Positions 44,427 through 52,955 of a stretch of DNA of 64,000 bases are shown here, in pieces (the stretch's first letter is position 1; the number at the start of each line of letters is the position of its first letter). Origin of the DNA: Carboxylicivirga sediminis (lineage in GTDB: Bacteria; Bacteroidota; Bacteroidia; Bacteroidales; Marinilabiliaceae); NCBI RefSeq assembly GCF_018156225.1, contig NZ_JAGTAR010000015.1:62001-126000 (forward strand), given 5' to 3'. The translations under genes and the position numbers were made by a program. The notes below the pieces were generated by a model, which was not told the DNA's origin, ran no database searches, and was given only the letters and a program-made list of their open reading frames with translations.

Positions 44427-45443
44427 TTATTTGTTTCTTTCTTCTTTGGAGTTATTGATTCTTTCTTTTAGTAACTTAATACGTTCAATGAGTTCGTCAA
44501 ATAATAACGATGTCCCATAAATCATTTCTTCCTGCATCCGTTGGTAGTCCCTTCTCCAGCTATTAATAACGGCATCAGGTGGAAGTGGATTCAATGATTT
44601 AGGTTGATGCCCACTGTAATCAATATTGCTTATCTTGGTATAAACCTTTCTATGCTCTATTATTTCGTTATACAACTCATTGTTTGCTAATGCAATTTCA
44701 GCATACTTTGTTCGCATCAGCATTTCAACATCATATAAATGCCTGCTCAATCGGTCAACCCTAATTTCATTCTCCGGCTTTTGAAATTCTTCGTGTAGTA
44801 GGAACAGTTTTTCCAAAAAAGTACGTTCAGGGTTTACGCAACCTACACTTATTGGGTCATCAGCAAATGGTTTACCCTTGTAGTGTTCACCAACCAACGA
44901 TGAGAATACACAATTTGTAAACGGTTCACGCAAAGAACGGCTTCCAATCTCAATTTTCACTTCAGGTTTTGTGTAAGAGGAGGAAGAGGTACATGTTTCG
45001 TATTTGACTAAAATTTGAACAGGCTCAAGGTTTTCTCCTTCTTCTTCGTATAATTCTACTTTTATATCAGTAAATCCAACCTCGTTAAACTTATTCTGCA
45101 ATTCAGGGATAAAGCTATCATAAATGTACTTTCGAGTAGCAGACCTTAACTTTTTCACCTGTTTTACGGTGGTGCATTCTTCAATGCCAAGAAAGCTTTT
45201 GTCAAGTGCAAGGTCAATATCTTCCGAAAAACGTTCAATAATTCTCCATGCTTTACTCAGTGAAGTACCGCCTTTAAACACGATATGTGGAGCTGCCTCC
45301 AACTCCTGAATTAAAGCTAGGGTTTGTACTACCCACCAATCTTTCTCTACTGCCGATGCCGGAATGCCTATATTATTGCCTATTGCCTCAAATATTGAAT
45401 TCCGTTCTTCCGGTTTAATTTTATAAAACGTTATACCAGTCAT
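44427..45443 (-). CDS. AbiEii/AbiGii-type nucleotidyltransferase toxin
   Basis: The 338-aa toxin half of an AbiE-like type IV toxin-antitoxin or abortive infection system. It has the nucleotidyltransferase core FKGGTSLSKAWRIIERF and SEDIDLALDKS, where GGTSLSK and the Asp-x-Asp supply nucleotide and metal binding, and the PERTFLEKLFLLHE segment typical of the family. AbiEii proteins inactivate tRNAs or other targets by transferring nucleotides. The start codon overlaps the antitoxin stop by four bases (ATGA), the usual coupling. It lies inside the island, likely for phage defence and island maintenance. Confidence 0.9.
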   Translation of the reverse strand: MTGITFYKIKPEERNSIFEAIGNNIGIPASAVEKDWWVVQTLALIQELEAAPHIVFKGGTSLSKAWRIIERFSEDIDLALDKSFLGIEECTTVKQVKKLRSATRKYIYDSFIPELQNKFNEVGFTDIKVELYEEEGENLEPVQILVKYETCTSSSSYTKPEVKIEIGSRSLREPFTNCVFSSLVGEHYKGKPFADDPISVGCVNPERTFLEKLFLLHEEFQKPENEIRVDRLSRHLYDVEMLMRTKYAEIALANNELYNEIIEHRKVYTKISNIDYSGHQPKSLNPLPPDAVINSWRRDYQRMQEEMIYGTSLLFDELIERIKLLKERINNSKEERNK

Positions 45444-46042
45444 TCTTGCTCAATTGCTTGTTGCATAATATTCTTAATCCAAACAGGGGCTAAATCTATA
45501 TCATGCATAAGTTTCTTTTTATCTTCTTTTTTTAATAAGGTCACTATTTTTTGTATTTCTGATTCAGTGGACTTATCCTTTCCAAGCTCACGCAATGCTT
45601 GAATAACCAAAGCACTTATCTTTCCTTTGGCTAAAAGGTTTTTGGGAGTTGTACGTTTAAGTTTTATAGTGCGTTTGCCAACTTTTATTGTTCGTGGAGC
45701 TCCATCTGTAAGAAAAACAAGGTTCATAGGCACTTGTGTACTTAATCCTAAAGCATTTAGTGCGTATGTACCAGTAGGAACCAGCATTATTTTGTCTCGC
45801 TTTGCTATACCTTGAGCAACCTCCTCGGCTGTTGGCATTACTTCGCCGATCAGTTCACTTATTTTTGGGCGTACATAAATCCCTTGTGCTATTTGCTTTA
45901 TAAGTCCTTTCTCCCTAAGTCGTTGTAATGCTTTACGAATCGCAGTAGGTGTTCCGAGTTTGTTAAAATCATCAGGAAACAATAACACCCCTCTAGGTTT
46001 TGACCTAATACATCTGTTTATATTACTTTCTGTATCTATCAC
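45440..46042 (-). CDS. AbiEi-type antitoxin and autorepressor (DUF6088-like)
   Basis: The 200-aa antitoxin. The N-terminal winged-helix (DDFNKLGTPTAIRKALQRLR then EKGLIKQIAQGIYVRP) binds DNA, and the rest matches the DUF6088/AbiEi_1-like layout (GTYALNALGLSTQVP, LVFLTDGAPRTIKVGKRTI). AbiEi proteins repress their own operon by binding inverted repeats and counteract the toxin. A near-perfect palindrome (46056-46086) starts 14 bases upstream of the start codon, where such a repressor would bind. Confidence 0.88.
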   Translation of the reverse strand: MIDTESNINRCIRSKPRGVLLFPDDFNKLGTPTAIRKALQRLREKGLIKQIAQGIYVRPKISELIGEVMPTAEEVAQGIAKRDKIMLVPTGTYALNALGLSTQVPMNLVFLTDGAPRTIKVGKRTIKLKRTTPKNLLAKGKISALVIQALRELGKDKSTESEIQKIVTLLKKEDKKKLMHDIDLAPVWIKNIMQQAIEQE

Positions 46043-46055
46043 TTACATAAATATC

Positions 46056-46086
46056 TTGTCACAAATTTAGTAAATATTTGTGACAA
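46056..46086. promoter_or_regulatory. Palindromic operator of the AbiE-like pair
   Basis: A perfect 11-bp inverted repeat TTGTCACAAAT / ATTTGTGACAA separated by nine AT-rich bases, immediately upstream of the antitoxin gene. This is the expected layout for AbiEi autoregulation. Confidence 0.75.
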
Positions 46087-46344
46087 AAATCATTTTGATT
46101 GGATTTTAGATCAAACTTTCTAAGACCTATAGTAACGAGGGTAATATTTACTTCTCAAAACAAAACGAGTGTATATTTTGCCAATATTTACTCTTGATAA
46201 ATCTTCACTCATTCAGATGTCGAGTTTTTTGCGCAAAATACTTAACAAAAATCCATTTTTAGGTTCGATTCCTTTTTGCTACTTTTGGGGGAAATGAGTT
46301 CAATAAAACGCATTTAAAACGGGCAATTTTTGGCCTTTTTTGGT

Positions 46345-46361
46345 GGACTTACAGAGGACTT
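46345..46361 (+). repeat. Right subterminal island repeat
   Basis: GGACTTACAGAGGACTT matches the left-end repeat (13932-13948) at 15 of 17 positions in the same orientation and lies 57 bases inside the right att-like repeat. It is probably a recombinase arm site or part of the element end. Confidence 0.5.
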
Positions 46362-46418
46362 AAAAAATTGAATTCGTAAAATATTGAGAATAGGGTACTT
46401 AAAGTAAATTTTCAGTTC

Positions 46419-46467
46419 CCTCTCTCTCCGCTGAAAGCGGAAGTAGTTCAAAGTAAAGCCCTGTAAG
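46419..46467 (+). repeat. Right att-like repeat (tRNA-Ser 3'-end-like core plus terminator arm)
   Basis: The counterpart of 13813-13861: a shared 16-base core CCTCTCTCTCCGCTGA, 15 diverged bases of equal length, then AAAGTAAAGCCCTGTAAG. No upstream tRNA body is present. It bounds the PUL island on the right; beyond it lies chromosome-type sequence starting with the WcaF-like gene. Confidence 0.7.
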
Positions 46468-46486
46468 CATTAACTTACAGGGCTTT
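46455..46486 (+). terminator. Hairpin terminator at the right att repeat
   Basis: A perfect 13-bp stem AAAGCCCTGTAAG / CTTACAGGGCTTT with a six-base loop, followed by T-rich sequence. It is the tRNA-type terminator of the att-like repeat. Confidence 0.75.
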
Positions 46487-46641
46487 GTGTTTATTTATTA
46501 TCAGACACTATCTAATCTGGTTATTAGGTGAATATTGTTATCCGTTCTATCAACAGCATTTATCTTGCGTAAAACAGTACCTTTAAAATTTGCCACCATA
46601 TAATAAAGATTGTACTTTCAACATTGCAATTATACAATTTG

Positions 46642-47193
46642 ATGACAAGTACTGACTTATCTAAATACAATAATGACTGGTTTGATGAGGGAGCTGGTTA
46701 TTTGAAAAGAACCATCTGGTTTATGGTTAATGCTCTTTTTTTTATTAATCCATGTAACCCATTATCAGGCTTAAAAGTGCGATTGCTTCGTTTGTTTGGA
46801 GCCAAATTAGGAAAAGGGGTCGTAATTAAACCTGGAGTGAATATTAAATATCCCTGGAAGCTGGAGATTGGCGATAACACCTGGATAGGAGAGCGTGTGT
46901 GGATTGATAATCTGGATAAGGTTGTTATCGGGAGAAACTGTTGTTTATCTCAGGAAGCCTTGATTCTGATAGGTAACCATAATTACAAACGTTCCGCCTT
47001 CGATTTAATGGTGGCACCGGTTTTAATTGAAGATGGCGTGTGGTTAGGCGCCAGAAGTGTGGTAACAGGTGGCATTACCTGTGGTAATCATTCCGTTTTA
47101 AGTGTAAATAGTGTGGCTTCATCATCAATGGAGCCATATGTTATCTACAGAGGCAATCCGGCTGAAAAAGTAAAGGTGCGCATCATTAGTTAG
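46642..47193 (+). CDS. WcaF-like left-handed beta-helix acetyltransferase
   Basis: A 183-aa O-acetyltransferase of the left-handed beta-helix type. Hexapeptide turns are visible (GVVIKPGVNIKYPWKLEIGD, IGRNCCLSQEALILIGNHN, VWLGARSVVTGGITCGNHSV), and the active-site His is in GNHNYKR. The pattern and the N-terminal NDWFDEGAGYLKRTIWFM match WcaF, which acetylates colanic-acid or other exopolysaccharide units. An upstream in-frame start would add six residues. It lies beyond the island's right end and converges with the next gene, whose coding region overlaps its last eight bases. Confidence 0.8.
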   Translation: MTSTDLSKYNNDWFDEGAGYLKRTIWFMVNALFFINPCNPLSGLKVRLLRLFGAKLGKGVVIKPGVNIKYPWKLEIGDNTWIGERVWIDNLDKVVIGRNCCLSQEALILIGNHNYKRSAFDLMVAPVLIEDGVWLGARSVVTGGITCGNHSVLSVNSVASSSMEPYVIYRGNPAEKVKVRIIS

Positions 47194-48547
47194 ATGTTTG
47201 CAACCATTTAGGTAATTTCGCAGGCGTTGATTTGCGACCATAAAAGAAGTCATCCATCTGTACTGCCCAGTAACGAAAGTTTGGAAAATGTCGGATGCTC
47301 CACCTAACCATATTGTGCAGGATATTGCTTGGGTGCGAATAGGGACAAGTACTCATGCAACGACCACAATCGGTGCCGGCACTACACCAGTATTTAAAGC
47401 ATTTTTCTGAGTTTATTTGCCATCGTTCTACACCATTAATGATGTCTTTGTTGATATCCGATATAGCGGATGCCGGGCAATTTATGGCACACTTGAGGCA
47501 TTTGTTACAGAAGTCCTCATAACTGCTATCGTACTTTCGGTTTTCAACAGGTAAAGGCATATCTGTTGTAATCACACCTATACGCACTCTTGGGCCATGC
47601 TCAGGCGTCATTAATAATCCCATCCGCCCAATTTCTCCCAGGTTGGCATCGCGTGCTACCAAAGGGGCCACCACCTGGTAGTTACCATCAATATGAGCAC
47701 GTGCATTAAATCCGCAATTGCGTATAAACATGGCTATTTGCGTGGCAATAATACCTGCTTGCAGATATTGATTAGCCGATTCCATGATAATTGAACTTCT
47801 GGGAGAAGCAGCTACCATTTCGTGATCCATCTCAACAGTGAAAGCGATGGCCGTATGGTGTTGTTTGTCTATTTTTTTGCCATAGCGTTCACCTCGTCCG
47901 CCAACCGAGTACCAATGATAATCCTTTAAAGAGGTGAAACCAATTGATACAGCCCCTGACTTACGGGCCCATTGTTTTATAAACTGACCATATTTATCTG
48001 GGGTAACGGAGTGGGACGTGTCTTTGGCTTGGCCTTCAACATACTGGTGTAATCCATCAACAATATGAAAGAGAGCGTCGGTTGCCCTAAACGAAAGGGG
48101 GTTGTAAAATGTTGCTTGTGGGCTTAATAAACCTGGCAGCTGTCTGAATTGCTCATCATTTTCCAGGTGTTCGGGGTGCATCTGGTAGTATTGTTGGTAA
48201 TGTTGAGTGTTGGGCTTTAGTTCATTTCGTGAGAACATGATGGTTCTTTCATCTATTTGTCCTGAGGCAATAGGTTCATTGTCTGTCTTAAAAAATGAGC
48301 TTGGGATAAACAGGTATAGTCCGGCAAGGATAACCATTGAATCAAAAGCAATAATCAATCCCTTATATGTATCGTCAAGGAGGTAAGGAAGCATTGTGAT
48401 AGCTCCGCAAACCAGTATTAAAATGGCAGCTTTAACAGCGGCGTTGTTGCGCTTTTCAAATAATGAGGTAATGAACATTAATACCATTAGCGCGGCAAGT
48501 GCTGCACCCGTAAGTGTCATAAATAGTTTAAAGTGTGGCATGGTCAA
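47186..48547 (-). CDS. Membrane-anchored reductive dehalogenase-like Fe-S protein
   Basis: A 453-aa protein. Residues 1-85 hold about three membrane helices (LFMTLTGAALAALMVLMFIT and others), followed by a globular region similar to reductive dehalogenases and epoxyqueuosine reductase: WARKSGAVSIGFTSLKDYHW, ASPRSSIIMESANQYLQAG, EIGRMGLLMTPEHGPRVRIG. Two Fe-S cluster motifs are complete: CNKCLKCAINCP (~350) and CFKYWCSAGTDCGRCMSTCP (~385-405). A corrinoid cofactor would be expected; no twin-arginine signal is present. It may reduce halogenated or other electron-poor compounds, but the cobalamin role is inferred from family only. Confidence 0.75.
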   Translation of the reverse strand: MTMPHFKLFMTLTGAALAALMVLMFITSLFEKRNNAAVKAAILILVCGAITMLPYLLDDTYKGLIIAFDSMVILAGLYLFIPSSFFKTDNEPIASGQIDERTIMFSRNELKPNTQHYQQYYQMHPEHLENDEQFRQLPGLLSPQATFYNPLSFRATDALFHIVDGLHQYVEGQAKDTSHSVTPDKYGQFIKQWARKSGAVSIGFTSLKDYHWYSVGGRGERYGKKIDKQHHTAIAFTVEMDHEMVAASPRSSIIMESANQYLQAGIIATQIAMFIRNCGFNARAHIDGNYQVVAPLVARDANLGEIGRMGLLMTPEHGPRVRIGVITTDMPLPVENRKYDSSYEDFCNKCLKCAINCPASAISDINKDIINGVERWQINSEKCFKYWCSAGTDCGRCMSTCPYSHPSNILHNMVRWSIRHFPNFRYWAVQMDDFFYGRKSTPAKLPKWLQTSN

Positions 48548-48619
48548 TGTTTAAATGAGCATGCAAAATACATCTAATGGCCAATTAAAAAACTGATTTG
48601 CATCAATGTTAGCCTGCTG

Positions 48620-49555
48620 CTAAGGGTTTATAAACTGCCTGAAAAGCTTTTCAAAATCCTGACGAGACGTATAAGGCACGCTACCTCCTGCAACTGTAGT
48701 TGACAGGGCGCCGCTTTTACATCCCATTTCTATGGCTTTATCGCTGCTTTTATTCTCAATAATGCCAGATAAAAATCCTGCAGTAAAAGCATCTCCTGCA
48801 CCAATGCAATCTATTGGATGAGCGTTCTGATAAGCAGGGTAGGAGCGCTTTGACTGTGAATCGATATGCTGAACACCATGGCTGCCACACGTGCTGATAA
48901 TCTGAGTCGTGCATTGTTGCAGTAATGATTTTACCTCAGTGTTATTGCCTTTGAGCAGCAATTGTAACTCGGTCTCATTAGGTAAGAAAACATCAACATA
49001 TGGAAGCAGCTGCCTGAGGTCAGTATCCCACTTCTCTTCTACATCCCACTGTGGGTCTAACGATGTATGTACCTGATGCTTTTTTATAGCTTTAAAAAAC
49101 TGGGGCAATACATCTCTGAAGTGTGGCAGTACATACGGGTTCGACATGTGAAAATAAGGCGTTGAAGCTATCAGATTAAAGGGGATATCCTGAGGTGATA
49201 GTTGTGCCATTGCACCTGCATGAGTTAGGTTTGCCCGATCTTCATCCTTACTCATTACTACCGTGCAGCCTGTTTTATAAGCTTTCTTTTCAATCATATA
49301 GTTGGTGCAAACCCCATATGAACCAAGCAACTCCTTAAACTGCTGTCCAAAACTATCGGCGCCAATGGAACCGATATACGCCACATTAACACCCAGTGCA
49401 GCAAGGTGTGCAGCGGTTATACCTGCCGAGCTTCCTAAAACGATATCAAAATCATGGGCTATTACTTCTTCTCCAAAGTGTGGAAGTTTGTTAAAGTTGT
49501 TGAAGATAAGGTCTATATTGCAGTCGCCGGTAACGATGATGTCGTACTTTTTCAT
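48620..49555 (-). CDS. PfkB-family carbohydrate kinase
   Basis: A 311-aa ribokinase-type sugar kinase. N-terminal IIVTGDCNIDLIFNNFNKLP and GSSAGITAAHLAALGVNVAY hold the substrate side; LPNETELQLLL is the PfkB family lid strand, and near the C-terminus DCIGAGDAFTAGFLSGII carries the GAGD signature with the catalytic Asp and anion hole. Ribokinase/fructokinase-like activity with ATP is expected; the sugar is not known. The next gene on the same strand (YigZ-like) starts 629 bases upstream and ends 14 bp before this gene, so they may be co-transcribed. Confidence 0.85.
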   Translation of the reverse strand: MKKYDIIVTGDCNIDLIFNNFNKLPHFGEEVIAHDFDIVLGSSAGITAAHLAALGVNVAYIGSIGADSFGQQFKELLGSYGVCTNYMIEKKAYKTGCTVVMSKDEDRANLTHAGAMAQLSPQDIPFNLIASTPYFHMSNPYVLPHFRDVLPQFFKAIKKHQVHTSLDPQWDVEEKWDTDLRQLLPYVDVFLPNETELQLLLKGNNTEVKSLLQQCTTQIISTCGSHGVQHIDSQSKRSYPAYQNAHPIDCIGAGDAFTAGFLSGIIENKSSDKAIEMGCKSGALSTTVAGGSVPYTSRQDFEKLFRQFINP

Positions 49556-49569
49556 AGTAGGAGTTTGGT

Positions 49570-50184
49570 TTAAACGGTTTTGATGAAGTCGATGCTTACA
49601 GATTCAATCTTTTCAAATTTATTAATTAATGCTTTAGTTTCAGACTGACGACAACTCAACTCAATGGCACAACGCAGGTTAAAATCTTGTTGATGAATAT
49701 TCGGGTTTTCATCCTTTATAACCTTCATCACATCATTCATTACGCCGTAATCGAAATTAATTCTGTAATAGTCATTGATTGTTTTTTCAATAATAGTGGC
49801 ATTGTTAATGGCATCAATACTTCCTTCTTTATAAGCGCGAATTAGTCCGCTGGTGCCTAGTTTTGTACCCCCAAAATAGCGGATAACAACAATCAGAATG
49901 TTGGTTAAATCATGAGAGCGGATTTGCCCCAGAATGGGCTTGCCTGCTGTTCCCGATGGCTCACCATCATCATTGGCCCTGAAGTGCTTGCCGTCAACGC
50001 CTAATTGCCAGGCATAGCAGTGGTGGCGGGCATCGTAATATTGTTTCTTTAACTCGGCAATGTGTTCTTTCACTTCGTCTTCATCAGATACGGGATAGGC
50101 ATAGGTAATAAATTTACTCCCTTTTTCTTTGTAGATGCCTTCCGATGCGTTTTCAATTGTTTTATATTTATCGGGTAATGTCAT
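49570..50184 (-). CDS. yigZ: YigZ/IMPACT family protein
   Basis: A 204-aa protein matching the YigZ family: N-terminal SEGIYKEKGSKFITYAYPVS, then HHCYAWQLGVDGKHFRANDD and GEPSGTAGKPILGQI, and the signature VIRYFGGTKLGTSGLIRAY. The C-terminal domain is EF-G-domain-IV-like. It binds ribosome-related or nucleic-acid ligands; the exact role is not established. Full length for the family. Confidence 0.9.
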   Translation of the reverse strand: MTLPDKYKTIENASEGIYKEKGSKFITYAYPVSDEDEVKEHIAELKKQYYDARHHCYAWQLGVDGKHFRANDDGEPSGTAGKPILGQIRSHDLTNILIVVIRYFGGTKLGTSGLIRAYKEGSIDAINNATIIEKTINDYYRINFDYGVMNDVMKVIKDENPNIHQQDFNLRCAIELSCRQSETKALINKFEKIESVSIDFIKTV

Positions 50185-50623
50185 TGCTTTGCAATCGTTC
50201 TGTAAATTTTGAGTGAGTGAAATTAATAAATTCCTGTGGTTGATTTAAACTTTATATTCTAATATGCCATAGGAACAAAATGCCAACTGTATTAGTCTGA
50301 TGATTAGCATGTAGTTGTGAGTTGTTCTGAAGTCTTATTCATAAGATGACTTAATCACGTAAAAGCCAGGCTAATGTATTGGGTGTAGTTACTTGTTGTA
50401 ATGGTCTGGTTTATAGGGGATGATTAATGATGCCAGATAACTTTTTAAGGGTGAATGTTATTGATGATTTGCAACATTAATTAATTGTTAAGTTTTAGTA
50501 CTTTCGTAAAAGTGGGTAAAGCTATTATTTATGAATGTATACATTTGCAACCCCAAATTTATGTGTAATTATTAATTGACTAAATTTCATTAGTCTCATT
50601 TGCTAAACAGAGATTATAGAAAC
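50185..50623. other. Intergenic region between divergent yigZ and porin genes
   Basis: A 439-bp AT-rich gap without coding signs. It holds the candidate -7 box TACATTTG (50540-50547) of the porin gene and no strong hairpin or repeat. Confidence 0.5.
50540..50547 (+). promoter_or_regulatory. Candidate -7 box of the porin gene
   Basis: TACATTTG fits the Bacteroidota -7 consensus TAnnTTTG, 77 bases before the porin start codon. The -33 box is weak. Confidence 0.4.
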
Positions 50624-51859
50624 ATGACAACTAAAACTATTTTAATTGCACTGCTTTTGGTGGGATTTGTGGCCGGTGCGCAAGAGAAGGATGCTAATCC
50701 GGTCAGCTTATCAAATTGGTATGATAAGTTAAAAGTTAACGGGTATATGCAGCTCCGTTACAATGATTTATACAAGACTAATCCTGATATGGAGAATCCT
50801 CAGGGTGATCGTACTTATGGTGGATATGACGGATTCTCAATTCGCCGAATGCGTTTAAAGGTGAGTGGGCAGGTACATCCTCGTTTATATTTCTATTTTC
50901 AGGCCGACTTTGCTTCAGATGGTAAAAACCTTGGCCAGTTGCGCGATGCTTATTTCGACTATTTTCTGGATCCGGCAGGAGAATGGAGAATGAGAGGTGG
51001 ACAAAGTAAAATTCCTTTTGGTTTTGAAAACCTGCAATCGTCGCAGGACAGGCTGGCACTTGATCGAAATGATCCGCTCAACAGCGCTGTCAGAGATGAG
51101 CGTGATATGGGAATCGGTATTCATTATGCACCGCAAGCAATACGCGAACGTTTTAAAACGCTTAAAAGCAAAGGGCTTAAAGGATCTGGTGATTATGGGA
51201 TGGCTTACGTCATGGTTTATAATGGGCAACGCGGTAATAGTTTGGTTCCTGATGAGAAAAAAATCCCTCATATAGCTGCTCGATTTACCTATCCAATTGA
51301 GTTAAGCTCCGGACAGTATATGGAGTTTGGTGTGCAGGGATATACAGGTAACTACAAAATGACATCGGTTACAGATGGCGTTGTTGTAAGAAACGATGAC
51401 GGTAGTTTAAGCTCAGAATCAGCTATGGACAAAACGTTTGCCGACCAGCGTATTGCAGGTACCATTGTTTATTACCCTCAGCCATTTGGTTTTCAGGCCG
51501 AATATAATTTTGGTGTGGGACCAGAGTTTGCTTATGATGCTGTCAATGAAATAGGCTCAGTAGGTAAAGAAAAGTTGCATGGTGGTTATGCCCAGGTTAT
51601 GTATCGCATTCAGCATAATAAGCAAGAGATTTTCCCCTTTGTTAAGGGAATGTATTACGATGGAGGTAAGAAGTTTGAGTTGGATGCCCGAAGCTATACC
51701 GTTAAAGAATTGGAGATTGGCGTTGAGTGGCAACCAATTAAAGCCTTTGAGGCAGTGGCTATGTACACCATCTCTGATCGTCGCTACGAAGACATGGCCA
51801 ATCCGGTTAATCGTCAGGCTGGTCAGCTAATCAGGATTCAGTTACAGGTTAATTTTTAA
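50624..51859 (+). CDS. Phosphate-selective porin-like (OprO/OprP) outer-membrane protein
   Basis: A 411-aa porin with signal peptide (MTTKTILIALLLVGFVAGAQ). Barrel strands with the OprO/P family features are seen: YMQLRYNDLY, FSIRRMRLKVSGQVHPRLYF, FYFQADFASDGK, PFGFENLQSSQDRLALDRND. The C-terminus ends IRIQLQVNF with a terminal Phe. An upstream open-frame start would add 8 residues but has no signal logic. The family typically admits phosphate or other anions; substrate specificity is not decided here. It precedes the SnoaL-like lipoprotein gene by 14 bp. Confidence 0.85.
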   Translation: MTTKTILIALLLVGFVAGAQEKDANPVSLSNWYDKLKVNGYMQLRYNDLYKTNPDMENPQGDRTYGGYDGFSIRRMRLKVSGQVHPRLYFYFQADFASDGKNLGQLRDAYFDYFLDPAGEWRMRGGQSKIPFGFENLQSSQDRLALDRNDPLNSAVRDERDMGIGIHYAPQAIRERFKTLKSKGLKGSGDYGMAYVMVYNGQRGNSLVPDEKKIPHIAARFTYPIELSSGQYMEFGVQGYTGNYKMTSVTDGVVVRNDDGSLSSESAMDKTFADQRIAGTIVYYPQPFGFQAEYNFGVGPEFAYDAVNEIGSVGKEKLHGGYAQVMYRIQHNKQEIFPFVKGMYYDGGKKFELDARSYTVKELEIGVEWQPIKAFEAVAMYTISDRRYEDMANPVNRQAGQLIRIQLQVNF

Positions 51860-51873
51860 ACTAAAACAAATCT

Positions 51874-52326
51874 ATGAAACAGTTATTTTTCCTATTGCTT
51901 GTAAGCATAAGTCTGTTGGCTTGTGGAAGCAAACCGCAACAAGATGTCTATAGTACTGTAGATGATGAAGTCAAACAGACGATTTTGCAGCAGATGGAAG
52001 ATTCGCGTCAGGGATGGAATGATGGTGACTTTGAGCGCTATATGCAGGTGTATTGGCAATCAGATTCACTTTGTTTTATGGGACTGAATAGTATCACTTA
52101 CGGCTGGCAAAATACCTTGGAAAGATACCAGAAAGGCTATCCAACAGCCGCACACCGTGGGACTTTAACCTATACGTTTAAACGATTTAAACAATTGGCC
52201 GATGATTGTGTTATAGTTATCGGAAGTTTCCACCTTAAGCGTCAGATGGGGGATGCCGAAGGTAACTTTTCGCTGGTGTGGAAATATATTGATGATCAGT
52301 GGAAAATTATACTTGATCATACCTGA
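51874..52326 (+). CDS. SnoaL/DUF4440-like lipoprotein
   Basis: A 150-aa lipoprotein: lipobox ISLLAC (Cys17) and an NTF2-like fold. Residues QGWNDGDFERYMQVYWQSD and the C-terminal GNFSLVWKYIDDQWKIILDH match the DUF4440/SnoaL-like group, which covers small binding or enzymatic domains such as ketosteroid isomerase relatives. It follows the porin gene at 14 bp and is probably co-transcribed with it. Confidence 0.75.
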   Translation: MKQLFFLLLVSISLLACGSKPQQDVYSTVDDEVKQTILQQMEDSRQGWNDGDFERYMQVYWQSDSLCFMGLNSITYGWQNTLERYQKGYPTAAHRGTLTYTFKRFKQLADDCVIVIGSFHLKRQMGDAEGNFSLVWKYIDDQWKIILDHT

Positions 52327-52361
52327 ATCATGTAAGAATTGTAAGTAATATAGTCGGATCG

Positions 52362-52395
52362 AGGGCTCTTCATAATTAATTTGAAGGGCCTTTTT
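52362..52395 (+). terminator. Terminator after the SnoaL-like gene
   Basis: AGGGCTCTTCA pairs with TTGAAGGGCCT around an AT-rich loop, two mismatches, followed by a run of T (CCTTTTTC). It separates the porin operon from kdsC. Confidence 0.5.
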
Positions 52396-52424
52396 CTTAT
52401 CTTCGCACTAAAAGTGAAAACAGA

Positions 52425-52940
52425 ATGAGTAATTTCAAGGAAGATTTAATGAAAGTGAAGGCGTTTGTCTTCGATGTAGATGGTGTTTTGTCGTCCCAGA
52501 TGATACCCATGCATCCTTCGGGAGAGCCTATGCGTACAGCTAATATTAAGGATGGTTTTGCCTTGCAGCTGACTGTAAAATTGGGATATCCGGTGGCCAT
52601 CATATCGGGAGGTAATACCCATGCAGTGCAGAAAAGGTACGAGGGGTTGGGAGTGAAGCATATTTACCTTGGAATTTCGAAGAAATTGCCCTGTTTTGAA
52701 GAGTGGCTGGAAGAAACTGGTGTGAATGCCGATGAGGTGATGTATATGGGCGATGATTTACCCGATTATCCGGTGATGAAACGCGTGGGTGTGCCTGTAT
52801 GCCCATCAGATGCCGTCGAAGAAATTAAGTCATTATGCAAATATATATCAGATAAAAAAGGAGGGGAAGGTGCCGTGCGCGATGTGATGGAGCAGGTATT
52901 AAGGGCACACGGAAAGTGGGCTTTGGATTATATTTGGTAA
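52425..52940 (+). CDS. kdsC: KdsC-like HAD phosphatase (3-deoxy-D-manno-octulosonate 8-phosphate phosphatase)
   Basis: A 171-aa HAD-superfamily enzyme. FVFDVDGVLSSQMI is motif I with the nucleophile Asp17 and acid/base Asp19; AIISGGNTHAVQKR is motif II and YMGDDLPDYPVMKRVG motif IV. The KDGFALQLTVKLGYPVAIIS region and length match KdsC, which removes phosphate from KDO-8-phosphate in lipopolysaccharide synthesis. The gene is followed by the UbiA gene after 15 bases. The assignment is firm at family level. Confidence 0.85.
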   Translation: MSNFKEDLMKVKAFVFDVDGVLSSQMIPMHPSGEPMRTANIKDGFALQLTVKLGYPVAIISGGNTHAVQKRYEGLGVKHIYLGISKKLPCFEEWLEETGVNADEVMYMGDDLPDYPVMKRVGVPVCPSDAVEEIKSLCKYISDKKGGEGAVRDVMEQVLRAHGKWALDYIW

Positions 52941-52955
52941 CCTAGCAATCGGACA

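Noticed and set aside
46261-46290. A T-arm-like GGTTCGATTCC upstream of the right repeat as a tRNA 3' end
   Set aside because: The flanking bases pair over only about three positions and no acceptor stem follows.
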